Positions 1 to 13,002 of a stretch of 64,000 bases of DNA are shown in pieces (the stretch's first letter is position 1; each line of letters starts with the position of its first letter). Origin of the DNA: Nemania diffusa (lineage: Eukaryota; Ascomycota; Sordariomycetes; Xylariales; Xylariaceae); assembly GCA_038501195.1 (NCBI GenBank), contig JBBPUQ010000008.1, positions 4,288,501 through 4,352,500 of the forward strand, in the 5' to 3' direction. The notes below the pieces were generated by a model. It was not told the DNA's origin and ran no database searches. It saw nothing but the letters and a program-made list of their open reading frames with translations. A program made the position numbers and the translations under genes.

Positions 1-3000
1 TCAATTATTAATAAACTAACATTAATTATATTATTTAATAAAACAATAAAAAAATTAAATTAATTTATTAAAACATAAAAAGTTTATTATTTTTTAATAA
101 TTTACTAAGTTATAGTTATTAAACTGTTTAAAACTGCTGTTACACCTAAACACTTTTATTACTTTTTGATTTTACAATTTTATATATATTTAAATAATTA
201 TTTATTGCTTTAGCAATATTGTTGTACTTATTTAAATCAAACATTTTCCTATTTGTTATTTTATAAATTTATATTTTTATTATATTTACATTATTAAATT
301 CAAGCAAATCTGTTAAAACATTTTATTAATTTAGCTTTAGCAACAATATTAGCTTTAGCAGCAACACTAGCTTTAGCTTTACTATTTAAAGCTTTAACAC
401 AAAAACATTTAGCAATAACAGTATTATTGTTATAGCTGCTATAGCTTCAATTACTAAAAATATAAAAAATGCTACTTATACAATTTTACTAAATCTTTTT
501 AACTTGAAAATGTTTCTTTATTTATTATTTAATAAAAATGCTATTACTAACTAGCTAAAACAGCTTAAAATATTATTTACAGCTTAAAAAATCTTTATTT
601 AGTTTTTAATTAAATAGTTATTTATTTATATATAGTTAAAACAATAAATAAAAATTATTTACAAATATATCAAAAATATTAACACTTAGCTAAAAATTAA
701 ATAAAAGCTCAAACTAATATTTAGCTATAACAACTTTAAACAATAATATTTTCTACTAACTTTATTAAAAAAATATAAATTAAAACTAAAAAAAAACACT
801 GTTAAAAATATAAAGTTATATTTCAAAAAATATTGTATTTTTGTAAAAAAAATAAAAAAAACAGAAAAAACTTTTAATAACAAAACTTTTATTTATAAGC
901 TGTTTAAAAGTATTAAAAAGCTTATACTAAAACATATTATAACTAATTTTTAAATAAACTATAACTTTTTATATACTATAGTTTATAACTAGTTATAGTT
1001 TGAACTAATAAAATAAGCTGTTATAACATTTAAACTAAATTATTATAACACTAAAACTAAAAATATAAAAACTATATAACATATATATAATAAAAACCTA
1101 TATAATCAACAGTTTTTTTAGCAAAACTATTACACTTTAGCATTTTTTGCAGCTTAAATATTACTTAAAGCTATTTAGTTTTAACAATAAGTTATAATAA
1201 ATAGCAAACTTATAATTTTATAGCAAAAAAAACCCACTATTACATTTAAAAACCAGTTTAATAATAAAATCGACTCTATTATAAAACAACTAAAAAAAAT
1301 AAAAATTGCAATTTAAAAAATAAAGCTAACAAAAAAAAAAAAAGCTAAAATTAAAAACAAACTAGCTTTTTTTTAGTTTATTATTTTTTAAAGTTAAAAC
1401 AGCTAAACATTTTTTTTAAATATTTTTGCTATATAACTATATAAATAGCTTTTTTATTATTTACATTAATTAAATCTTTTATTATAATAGTTAAACTTTT
1501 AATTATAAAAAGCTTTATTTATTAATTTAACTTTAAATATTTTCGTTATAACTAGCTTTAAATTAAAAAGCAATAAAAAGCAATTAAACTAAAAAAAATA
1601 CAAAGCAAACTAAAGTTCAAACAATATTAACTGCTATATTTGTAACAAATTAAAACATTATTTTAAAAATTACAAATAAATATAAATAATAAACAAAAAA
1701 AATATTATTTACTATAACTAAAAATAGCATTTAAAAAACAAAGCTTTTTTAGTTTTATAAAAAATTTTACCGCTTTTTTTAAATATAATACAAAAAGCTA
1801 AAAAAAACAGCAAAAATATTATCAAAAAAACTTTTAAATAAATTTATACTTTTTACTTTAGTAAAAACATTTATTTAGCTTAAAAAATATACTACTAGTT
1901 TATATTTAAAAAAATTATTAAATTTAACAAAAAGTTTAAACAGAAATATTATAACTATTAAACTAAAAAAATTAATTAAATTTTATTAATAGTTGCAACT
2001 TTATATAACTTTTAAATAATTAATGTTATAAATATAAAACTTAGTTTATTAAAAACAGAAAAAGTTAATATAGCAAATATTATTATATATATAGCTAAAA
2101 AAAGCTTTGTAACAATTGAACATTTTATAAATAAAAGTTTACTAAATAAATATTTTTAAATTATATATTATAATAAAAATAGTATTAAAAAATATATCAG
2201 ATATATTTTTAATAAAAACTTTTTAAATATTAACATTTTATAAACTAATATAGCTACTATTAAATATATAAAATTACTTAAGTAAAAAAAAAGCAATAAC
2301 AGTAATGTTATTAGTACTAATTAAAACACTTTGTTAATTTAAAGCAATAATACTACTAATTAAGTTTAAAACTTTATTAAAATAAATATAAAACTTAATT
2401 AAAAAAGCTTTAGAATATTTAGTATAATATTTGTCCCTTTTATTAAAAATATACAAAAATTAACTAAGTATATCTAGCTTAAAAAAATCAAAAATATATT
2501 TAATAAAAAAGTAAACTTTATAGTTAAAAATATAGTTATAAAAACTTTTAGATTTGCTAAAATCTTATTACAAAAAATCAAGCAATTATATCAAAACTTA
2601 AAAAGTTCAAAAATTGAAATAATTAATATTCTATCAAACAAAGTCCTATATTTTACTAACTTATAACTTAATAAAAAACTTTTTATAAATATAATAGCAA
2701 TAGTTTTATTTAATTTAAATCAATAAAGCTTTTTTATATTTATATAAATAAATTGTTAAAATCAAAAATTAAATATAGCTAAAATTGCTTTAAAAACTAA
2801 AGTATCAAACTTTAACAGTAATATTAATAAACCTAATTATTTATATATTATAGTTGTAATAATAAAATTAAATCAATTATATATAAATCAAAAGTTTTTC
2901 TAAAAAATATTAGTTATTATAGTTTATTTAATATTTACATTTTTAAAAACAATTGAAAACTTTATTAAGTTTTGCTTTAAATTTATAGTAATTATAAGCT

Positions 3001-3568
3001 ACAATAATATTAATAAACTTATTATTACAATTATTAATATTAAAACTCAATTAAATATTTTAATAAATAAATATATTATTAAATATTGATTGCTAATATA
3101 AAAAACTAACTTAGTTTAAAAAAAGTTTACTAAAAAGTCATTTTATATTATTTGCAAAAAAGTTATTAAAACTTAAGTTTATTTAGCAAAAAAAAATATT
3201 AATTTAGCTTTATATATTATCAAATCAAAAAATGCAACTTTTTTACTTTTGCTAAATATAAACTTTATTATATATATATAAATGTTTTTATACTATAACA
3301 AAAAGTACTATATATATAATATATAATTTAATAGTATTTATATTTTTGTTTTTGTTTTTTTGTTAAAAAAAAACTTTTATGTTAATATTGCTAATATTAT
3401 TAATATATTAAAAAACTAAATGCTATTTATTTATTAAAAAGTTAAATAAATAGCAAAAAAAACTTTTTACAAACTATAAGTCAATTTACTATTAATTTTT
3501 GTAAAAATTAACTAAATTTTTATACAAGTAAATACAAAATATTATTTTATTAAATAAATAAATAATAG

Positions 3569-5770
3569 TTGTTATTAAAAAATTACATATTATTTAATTC
3601 TTTACTATTAACTTTAAAAAGTCCTTATATAACTTTAAATAATAATTTATATAAAAAAAATATTAATTTTAATAACTTTATATATTTTAAAAATTTTAGT
3701 TTTAATAATAATAAAAAAGTTTTAACAAGTCTTTTAAATAAAAATTTTATTAATATTATAAAAACAGCAACTTAAGCAGTTTTACAAAAAGCTAAAATAA
3801 CAAAACTATAAGTTATATAAAATAAATTTATTAACTATAATACTAATATTTTAAAAAACAATATTTTTAGTATTAATATAATATATAAAAATAAAACAAA
3901 AAAAATAAATTTTTAAAATAATATTTTATTTAATAGATTTATATTATTAAAATTTTACAATTAAAAAAAGTTAATATTAAAAAAAAAAGTACTAATTAAT
4001 TAAAAAAAAAACAAATTATTTGACTTAAATAAATATATATACAATTAAAAATTATATATTAACAGTATATATTTTTAAAATATTAATTCTAGTATTTTAT
4101 AAAAAAGCAGCAATTGTACTAGCTAATTAACATTTACGTTAACATTAAAAAAACCGAAATTCCTAAGTTATAACTTGTTTATTTAGCTTTTATTCCTAGA
4201 AATATTTATTTAAATTTAGCTTAAGTTTGCTAAAACAGCAAAAAGTACTAAATTAATACTAAAAAAAGTACAAAAGTTTATAAAAAACTTAAAAAACACA
4301 AAGTTTATAGAACTAAAAAAAGCAATATTATTAAAAATTTTGTTTAAATAAAAAATAGTACTAACTTAAAACTTTTTAAAAATAAACAGATTTAAAAATA
4401 AAATTATACTTTTATATATAATTAAAACAATTCTTTATAAAATTTAGCAAATAAAAAAAATCCCAATTTTTGTTTTATTAAAAAAAAAAGTTATTAAAGT
4501 GCTTAAAATATAACTAAAAAATAAAGTATTAAAAAAGTTTTATTTTTTTTATTATAACATTTAATTTATTATTAAAAAAGCAAATAAAAAGCTTTAGTTA
4601 ATTAATTTAGCTATTAAATTAAATAATATTTTTATAAAAAATACTAGTTTTTTTAAAAATTATAATAAGTTTACTAAAAATTTTGCTATATATAAAATTC
4701 TATTAGTTGTCGATTTATTTTTTAGTTATAACTAAATGTTTTTAAACAAATACAATTATATATATATTGCTTTTTTTATATTTTTAAAAACTTTACAAAT
4801 AACTACTTTGTTTTAAAGTTATATTAATTTTATTGCTTATTTTTTAAAAGTTTTATTAAAAGTTTTATATAATATTTTACTTTATAAATACAAACTTTTT
4901 TTTAACAATGTTGCTATTAAAAGCTTTATTATTTGCTATAAAAATCAAAAAGTTGTTTTAAATGTTTAGCGATTTATAATAAAACATATTAAAAACATTA
5001 ATACTATATTATTTAATCTTAAATTAATTAGTCTAACTGCTAGTAATACTAAAAACAAATAATATTAATTTTTAACAAAAGTTATAAGCTATATATATAG
5101 CATTTATAGCTAAAAACTAATAAAAGCTAAAGTAATCAAAATTATAAAATAACTTAAATATATTACTTTTTTATATATAAAGTTTTTTTTAAATGTTATA
5201 ATATACTATTATATTTAAATTAAAAATTATTTAATTATTGTTTTATTTTTAACTATATTAATTTAAAAAAACATTGCTTTTATATAAAAACTAATTTAAC
5301 ATAAAACTATATAAACTTTTAAAAATGTTTTAATTAATACTTTTATTTTTGTTATAATTAATTATAAAAGTAGCTTTATATAAGTCAAAACAAACGTTTT
5401 TAGTAAAAAATAAAGATTTATTTTAGTTTAATTAATTAATAGTGCAATTAAACTAGTTTAATACAAATTAAAGTGCTAAAAAAGCTTAGAATTAAACTAT
5501 AACACTACTAAAAAAAAGTGTTTAGCTGTAGTAAAAACGCTAAAATATTTACACAATTATTTTTACAAAGTTTGTTTTTATTTAAAAACTAATACTAAAA
5601 TATTAATAGTTCAACTTAATAACAGCTTTTTTGCTTTATTTAATATAATTTTAATACAATAAATTGCTTATATTAAAATGTTCGATTTTAAAATGTACTA
5701 TATTGCTAAAAAAAAACATACTGCAGTAAATAGCTTATCAAAAAAGCTTCTAAAGCTTTTAAACAAAAAA
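3569..5770 (+). pseudogene. Decayed gypsy pol (reverse transcriptase and RNase H) of element B copy 1
   Basis: One reading frame (codon starts at 3569, 4106, 4904, 5441) can be followed for over 2 kb interrupted only by stop codons, not frameshifts. The 68-codon open stretch at 3569-3775 is the least damaged part and lies in this same frame. The RT active site reads FFNN at 4898-4909, where this family normally has an F-F-D-D type motif; both Asp codons have become Asn by G-to-A. Further on, 5438-5750 reads like the gypsy RNase H C-terminus, with KKHTAVNSLSK near the end, matching the conserved K-H-x-x-A-D-x-L-S-R signature with Asp changed to Asn. Integrase should follow but I could not place its motifs. 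Non-functional. Confidence 0.85.
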
Positions 5771-7499
5771 AACAACAAATAAAAAAGCAATATTAATAAT
5801 TTTATCAATATTTAACTTAATATTATATAAATTTATATTAACAACTTTATATTGTTAAATTAACAAAACTTCTAAAAAAACTACAGTTTAACTTTAATAG
5901 CAAACAAAAAAAAAGCCTAGTTTGTAAATGCAGCTCTAATTAATATAAAAAATACAAAATAACGCAAATATTATTTACTAAAAAGTATAAAACTATATAA
6001 AGCAATATTTAAGCTTATAAAAAAATAAAGTTAATAAAGCTTTGTTATAACTTACTTTTTAACTAATTTACAATATTTTCTAAAAATAATTAATACTTAA
6101 CGTAAAACTAGTTTTAAAAAGCAAACTATAAAGCACTTTTTTTAAAATAACAAACTATAAAAAAAAGCAACTCTAAAATACTTACTTCGCTAAATACTAA
6201 ACACTAAAAAACTTTAAAAGCAAACAATATAAACTTATTATAATAGCTTTATATACTGAAAAAAAAAAAAAACTATTTAATAGATCGTTTAATAATACTA
6301 TTAAAAAAAACTTTATAATAACGTTTATAAAACAATTAAATCATATACTATATATTAAAAATCCTAAAAAAGTAAGCTTAAAAAAAAACACTATTAAAAC
6401 ATATTTATAAATTTTTTAGTTTTTTAAATTATAAACATTTAAACAATATTTTTATAAAACAAAAAAAAGTATATTATTAAAGCTTGTTATAAATTTTTAA
6501 AATATATTAAAGCTAAAGTTTTAAAAAACTAAACTACTAAAAATATTTATAAGTTTTTAAACTGTAAAATTTTTAAATAGCATAATGTTTTAATTAAGTT
6601 AAAATATAACAATAGCTTAAAGTTTAAAAAAAAAATTAAAAAAGCTACTGTAAAAATAAAATATAAGTTAACTTTTAGTTTAATATATTACTTACAATTG
6701 TAAAAACTTATTAAAAAAAAATATGTTTTTTTAAAAACAAACTTAATAAAGTTAATAAAAAACACTAAAAAAAACTAAACAAACTATTTAAATATAGTTG
6801 TTTAATTTAACTATACTTTTATTAAATATTATAAATATAATATATATAAACTAATTTATAAAAAACTGCTTATTATATTTATTAAAAATATTATTTTTTT
6901 ATAAAAAGTTTTAAACTAAAACAAAGTTAAAAGTACTAAAAATATAATTATTATATAAGTTTACTAATTAAAACGCTAATAAAAAAATATCAACAAAATC
7001 TACTAAATTATTACTTAAAAAAAGCAGAAGTAAATAAAAACTAAAAATTAATATAACATTTATAAAATTAAAAACTGCTTATAAATAAATATATTAGTAT
7101 TTTTATATAACAAAAAACTTAAAATCGATATAAACAATAGCAAAAAGCTACTTTATAAATAGTATAGCTTTTATTAAATTAAAAAAATTTTTAAAAAAAA
7201 TAAATATAAACTTAAAAATATAAATAACATTAAATTTAAAAGTACTTTTTATACAAATAAGTTTAAAAAGTTCGTTAAAAATAACAAAAGTTATTAAAAA
7301 CTTATAAATATGCATAAAAATATATAAATTGCAAAAAAAATTGCTAATAACTTTAAACTAACAAATAACTTAAATAAAGCTTTAAATATAAATAACAAAA
7401 AAAAAAAAAAACTAATTGTTAAGCAAATAATAGCTTGATTAAAAGCTAAAAAGCCTAAAGCTATAACTATTAAACCACGAAACAATTAAGAACTTTTGA

Positions 7500-10400
7500 A
7501 CACTTAAAAAAAAAAACAAAATTTAAGCAATAAAAATCTTATATAAAATACTATTGTAATAAAATCAATAGATCTTTTAGCAGTATATAAAGCTAACATT
7601 TAGTTATTTTGCAATTTTTTTTTTTATATTTTATATACTAAGTTTATTTTTTATTAATTTAACAGTTTAGTATTAGCAATAAAAAACAAAGTTTTTAATT
7701 TAAAAGTTAATATATATTATATTTACAAAAATATTTAAAACATTACAAATATAAAAAGCTAAAAATTTTTAATATATATAAATAAAATAGCTTTTTATTA
7801 ACTTAACTATTTTTTTTTATTAATTAAACTTTTAATTTACACTTAAATTAACTTATAAGCTATAAAAAAAAAAATAGTAAATTTAATAGCACTATTATTA
7901 AAACAAATATACAATTTAAGTTTAACAGTTTATTTGTTTACTTTAAACTAGTTAATTACTAAATTGTTATAACATTAAATATAATAAGCTTTTTAAACAG
8001 TAAACTTACAATTGCTACAAGTACTACTAATAAAGCTAAAAATTAAAATATATTCAAAAAATAGCTATATACTAGTTTTATTATATATTTTAAAACAAAT
8101 AAAGCAGCATTTACAAAATTTACAAAGTACTGCATTAAAAATACTGAATTATTAAATATAAAAGCTTTTAACTTTACAACAGTTGTATATAAAGCTAAAA
8201 ATATACTTGCTTTAAAAACTAGCTTAACTTGTTTTAACATAAAAAGTACAAAAAATAATGTTTTAATTAAAAACTTTATTAATAGCTACAAAAATAAACC
8301 AAAAAATGCTAAAATTTTTAAAAATGTTAAAGTATACTTTTTAGCAAATATAGCAACTTTTAGCAATATTACACAGAATTTTAAACTAAAAATACACTAA
8401 AATCTATAACATAACATAGTTAACTAAAAGAGCTAAAAATCAACAAGTTTTTTAAATATTTATAGTACACCAAATATTAAAAAACTTTATTTCGTAGATT
8501 TTTTTACTAATAAGCTATACTGTATTAATTATATTTAAACTGTTGAACTTTTATAGTTTAAACTAATAGCTAAAACAATAAGAACTAAAAACTTTTTGAT
8601 TTAATAGTAAAACAAAATATTAGCTTTAAATATAAAAGCAGTAATTTTTAACAAATATAATAATGTTGTATATTTTTTAATTTTGTAACAAAAGTGTAAA
8701 TAAATTATAAAAATTATTAAAAAAAAAATATTAAAAAAAAATTACTAAAAACTTAAAAAATCTATTAATTTAAAAAAAGAAATTATATAAATAAAAAAAA
8801 TATAAACTAAAAAAATGTTGTATTATAGTTAAAATTTGCTAAAAGTAGCTAAAATTTTAACAAAAAAAAAAAAACAACTAATAAAAGTAACAAACTTTAT
8901 ATACTAATAAATAAGCAAACACAGTTACTTTTAAAAATTTAATTTAATTTAAAAAAGTTAAATTAAATAATTAATTAAGCAGTAGTTCGTATATAAATTA
9001 AAAAGCTTATAAACTAAAGTATTAGTAGCTGTTATAAAATTGTTGCTTAAAAATTACAAATTGTTTAAAAAACTTAAAAAAAGCTGCTTGCTTATTTATT
9101 AAACTATAAAGCTTTATATAACACAAATAATTTTTTAAAAATGTTTAAAAAATTTAGTTAATTATACAAAGTTTTTTAGTAACTTAAAAAAATAACATTT
9201 TTTTTATTATTTATTTTATATTAAAAAAGTTATAAAAAGAAATTATTAAATAAAAATACTAAATTTAAATATATTATTAGCTTTTATTTTTTTTTTTTAT
9301 TTAAGTTTATTGTATTAGTTTTTATTTTTTGAAAAATTTTTTTATTTTTATTTTTTTTATTTACACTTTTATACTTTTATTTATTTATAACTTTAATATT
9401 TTTATTTACTTACTATTACATTTATAATAAAAATATTAAAACTATATATAAACAACTACTAAATTAATATGTTTTTTAATTTTATTTTTTATTTTATTTT
9501 TATATTTATATTATAGCAGTATTACTAAAGCAAAAAGTACATTTAAGTTTTAAAAGCAATAAAAGTACAATTTAATTTATAGTTATTAAAAATAACTTAA
9601 TAATTTTTTTAACTTTTTATTACAATAAAAGTTTAACTAAAAAAAAAAATTAAAAAAAATCGCTAAATATTTAGTATTTATATTAAAACTTTCAATTATT
9701 ATATTAAATATTATAGCTTTTGTTTATTTTTATTTTTAAATCTTAAATATATAACAAACTATAATTTTTTAAACAATTATAAATAAACTATAATATAACA
9801 AACTAAAAAACTTAAATTTTTAATCAATATAATTTTTAAATATTAAATGTAATTATAGCTTACTTTGTTAAAATTAATAGCAATAATATATTTTATTTTT
9901 TATAATATAAAGAAATTTATATATAATTTTATTTTTAGTAGTATTTTTTTAAAGCTTTTAAATTATATATACTTATATAAAGTTATTAAAACAAATATAA
10001 AAAAAAAAACTTAACAAATTATTTTTAAAAACATTTACAATATTAATTATAGCGATTTTTACTAGTACTTTATAATTTATAACATTTTGTAAAAATTTGT
10101 TTTTTTTGTTAATTTTTTTATATTTATTTTTTTTATTACAAAGTATAAAAAAGTATTTTGTTACTTTTAAACCGTTTAGTAAAAAAATGTTACTGTTTAT
10201 TTTTTTAACTTTTTATTTTTAAACTATGTAGTTTATTTTTTTTTATTAAAACAAAATAATAACTAGTGCTATAGTTTTATTTATTTAACAAATTTAACTT
10301 TACTTTTTTAAAACTGCTTTAAAGTAGTTAATATTATAAAAAAAAAAAAAAACGCAAATATTAAAAAAATTAATAATTTTGTAGTATATATTTTATAAGC

Positions 10401-12326
10401 AATATAATTTAAAGTTAATAAAAAATAAATCATTTTAAAAAATAAAGCTTATTTTAAACTTTTTTAAAAATTAGCTAAATAAGTTAAAAAAATCTTTATA
10501 AAACTAATTAGCTTATTAACTATATTTACAGTAATAAAAAATTTACAAACTAACAAATATTATAATATAAAAAAGCTATAAAAAAATAAAGTTAATAGTT
10601 TTTTATATTTTACTAATTTGTTTTATTTAAAAAAATTTTGACTATTTAAATTGTTTTAATAGCTATAATTTTTTTAAAAGCATATTTTTATAAATGTTTT
10701 ATATTTTTTTTAAATTAAAACGTTGTTTTTTTTTAAAAGTTTTATATTTTTATATAGCTACAATAAAAAATAAATTAATTAATAAAAGTACTATTTATTT
10801 ACTACTATATAAAAAATAAAAAAATATAATTAAATAGCTAATATAAAAATTCAAATTTATATAAAGTTATTTATTAACAAAACTTATTACAACTTTAGTA
10901 TATTATTTAAAGTTGAAATTAAAAAGTGCTACAGTTTATATTATATAACTAAATTAAATAATTTCAATAAATTTTTTATTAAAAAATAAAATATACAAAT
11001 TTAATAGATCGTTTTTAAAATTATAATATTTAATATTAAAAAATACAATTATTAATATATTGCTTTTGTTAACTTTTAAATAAAACTTATATATATTTTC
11101 AATTTAATATAGTATAATAAAATAGCTATAAAAACTAATATAAATTAGCTACAAATAGCTTATTTTATATATTTATTTAACATTTTTTTTTTTATTTATT
11201 TTATTTATTTATTTTTTTTTTATTAATAAAGCAGTTAAAAGTACAATTTTATAAACATTTTTTATATTGCTGCATTATTAGTAAACTTTAAAAAATTAGC
11301 AATTTTAAATATAAAAAATCAAATATTAATTAAATACTTTATAATTTAGTAGTTTTATAACAAATTAAAAAAAACTACTAAAATATATATTATAAATAAA
11401 CTTAAATGTTTTTTTTTTTTTTTTTAAAAAAAAAACTAGAAAATATAGCTTACTGTTTTACAAATTAAAAAAAAAGCGCAAACAGCTAAAAAAGCTATTA
11501 AAAAAAACAAGATTAAAAAAAAACTTAATTTTATTAAATTAAAAAACTTTAATAATAAATAACAATTAGTTTTTTTTATATTTTTTATATTTATATTTAA
11601 TTTTTTATTTTTAAACAATAATTTAAGTTTAATACTTAGTTTATTTTTTTATAATTTAAAAGTTATATTTTTTAACAAACTTATATATATTAAATTAATA
11701 AAAACTTTATATAACTTTTATTTTTAACTATTTTTACTGTTTTTTTTACTTTTTAATTAATTAGTTATATTTATTAGTTAGTTTTTTTTTTTTTTTCGAC
11801 TTAGTTATTATAAACTACTACTATTTAAGTATAATATATTTAAATATAAAGCTAATATTAAATATAATTATATTATAGCTATAAATTATTTTAGTAATAA
11901 TTTTAATATTAAAAAAACAAAAAATTTAGCTTTAAAAAATATTAAAAGCTTATATTATTAATTATAAAAAAAATAAATTGATTTAATAAAATAATTTCAA
12001 TTTATTATACTTATAAAATAATAAAATTAAAGCTAATATAAAATTAATATATAAACTATTAAAAAAACTAATAAAGTTTTTTACAAAGTTAAAAAATAAA
12101 AACAATAATACAAAATTAAACTGTTTATTAAACTAAACAAATTAAAAAAACAAGTTTATTAAACTAAACTTTAAAATTAAAAAAATTAAATTAATTTATA
12201 TATTAACTTTTATATTTATTACTATATTTTTAGTTTGCTAAAAAATTTACGTTATATTTATTTTTATTTTAGTTTATTTTAAGTTAAAAATGTACTAAAA
12301 ACAACTACATTTTAACTAAAAAAAAT
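7500..12326. other. Long 3' internal region of element B with no recognised gene
   Basis: This stretch is shared by both copies of element B and precedes the right LTR, so it belongs to the element or to an older insertion within it. No family was recognised. Base composition flips strand: much of 1-9000 is A-rich on the plus strand, whereas roughly 9190-11800 has many long T-rich runs. The minus strand from about 10206 down to about 9980 has a frame of about 75 codons without a stop, which may mark an antisense gene, but the start and end are lost. Short hydrophobic minus-strand open frames at 7294-7485, 8043-8240 and 11436-11618 look like by-products of A/T-rich composition. Confidence 0.4.
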
Positions 12327-12600
12327 TAAAACAATATAAATAACTTAACTACATAAAAGTTAAATTAATTAAATTATTAAAACTTAGTTTTTTTTTTTTT
12401 TTATTTAAAATAATTAGCTTATACTAGTTAAAAATAGTTAGTATATTTTTTATACAGCTTTTTTTAGAAGTCCGTTACACCCAAATATACATTTATGTTA
12501 CTTATTCACTATTTTTTTAAGCTTTAAATCTTTAAAAGTGATCTACATAACTGTGGTCAGTCCTTTAGAGTGCGTAGTGTGTGTTACATACTTCGTTTCA
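12327..12600 (+). repeat. Right LTR of element B copy 1 (274 bp)
   Basis: Begins TAAAACAATATA (a mutated TGAGACGGTGTG, as in the solo LTR) and ends CTTCGTTTCA. It has the same length as both LTRs of copy 2 (30657-30930 and 49634-49907). The 5' half is saturated with transitions. The last 130 bp, next to the gene island, keeps most of its G and C. The four bases after it are TTAT, the presumed target duplication, whose partner is outside the window. Confidence 0.93.
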
Positions 12601-13002
12601 TTATGCTGTGACACAGGCTTACCCCGTTTAACTAAAGAGGGGGTCTCGGTTCATCCCAAGGGAGGAATGACAGGGGGATTGGCTTGGTGAGACGAGTGGT
12701 CTCTGGTAACGCCTGAAGTCCTACTGTGTGGCTTTGCCGTTGTGTGACGTTTTAATTAATCCGACCAAGAAAATACTGATCTAATCGAGCTTACCCCACC
12801 TTAAAGAGTTGAAACACGCTGACTGCGTATACCTATATCAATCACTCACTCGCGCGGCAGAAGTGATATTGATGCATAACCACTGACTATGAATTAAACG
12901 ACAATCTCCCAGAACCGGGGACTCGACCCAGGATACCGAAGCTTAGGTCGAGGAATCACAAGTGTTAGGGATCATTACTCACAATATCCCATTGAGAGTG
13001 GG
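12601..13002. other. GC-normal intergenic DNA at transposon/gene-island border
   Basis: Composition changes sharply from AT-rich to normal right after the LTR. No coding frame was recognised. On the minus strand 12905-12930 there is a sequence resembling a tRNA T-arm (GGTCGAGTCCC), but no surrounding cloverleaf can be built, so it is at best a tRNA-derived fragment. Confidence 0.5.

Larger units (their letters stand above)
1..12600 (+). mobile_element. Ty3/gypsy LTR retrotransposon, element B copy 1 (left end outside window), RIP-inactivated
   Basis: Very AT-rich DNA that aligns base for base, in the same orientation, with 31512-49907; position 1 corresponds to about 31512. Differences between the copies are overwhelmingly C/T and G/A transitions, plus small indels. 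The right end is a 274-bp LTR at 12327-12600. By comparison with copy 2 the missing left LTR should start about 850 bp before the window, giving a full element of about 13.4 kb. A single plus-strand frame around 3569-5770 carries decayed reverse transcriptase and RNase H, so the element is Ty3/gypsy-type and sense to the window. All frames are full of stops, so it cannot move on its own. About 5 kb between the end of recognisable pol and the right LTR is unexplained. Confidence 0.9.

Noticed and set aside
3569..3775. 68-aa open frame as an independent gene
   Set aside because: It is in the same frame as the decayed RT and RNase H downstream and is simply the least damaged piece of pol.
7294..8240. 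Minus-strand hydrophobic open frames at 7294-7485 and 8043-8240 that look like small membrane proteins
   Set aside because: They lie inside element B. Runs of TTT/TTA-type codons in T-rich strands give Phe/Leu/Ile-rich chance frames, and copy 2 does not keep them open.
1..12326. AT-rich blocks as mitochondrial DNA
   Set aside because: No mitochondrial genes or rRNA are visible. The blocks contain LTR retrotransposons and differ between copies by RIP-type transitions, and they join nuclear genes with spliceosomal introns.
12905..12930. tRNA gene on the minus strand (T-arm-like GGTCGAGTCCC)
   Set aside because: No acceptor, D-arm or anticodon arm pairs around it; at best a tRNA-derived fragment.
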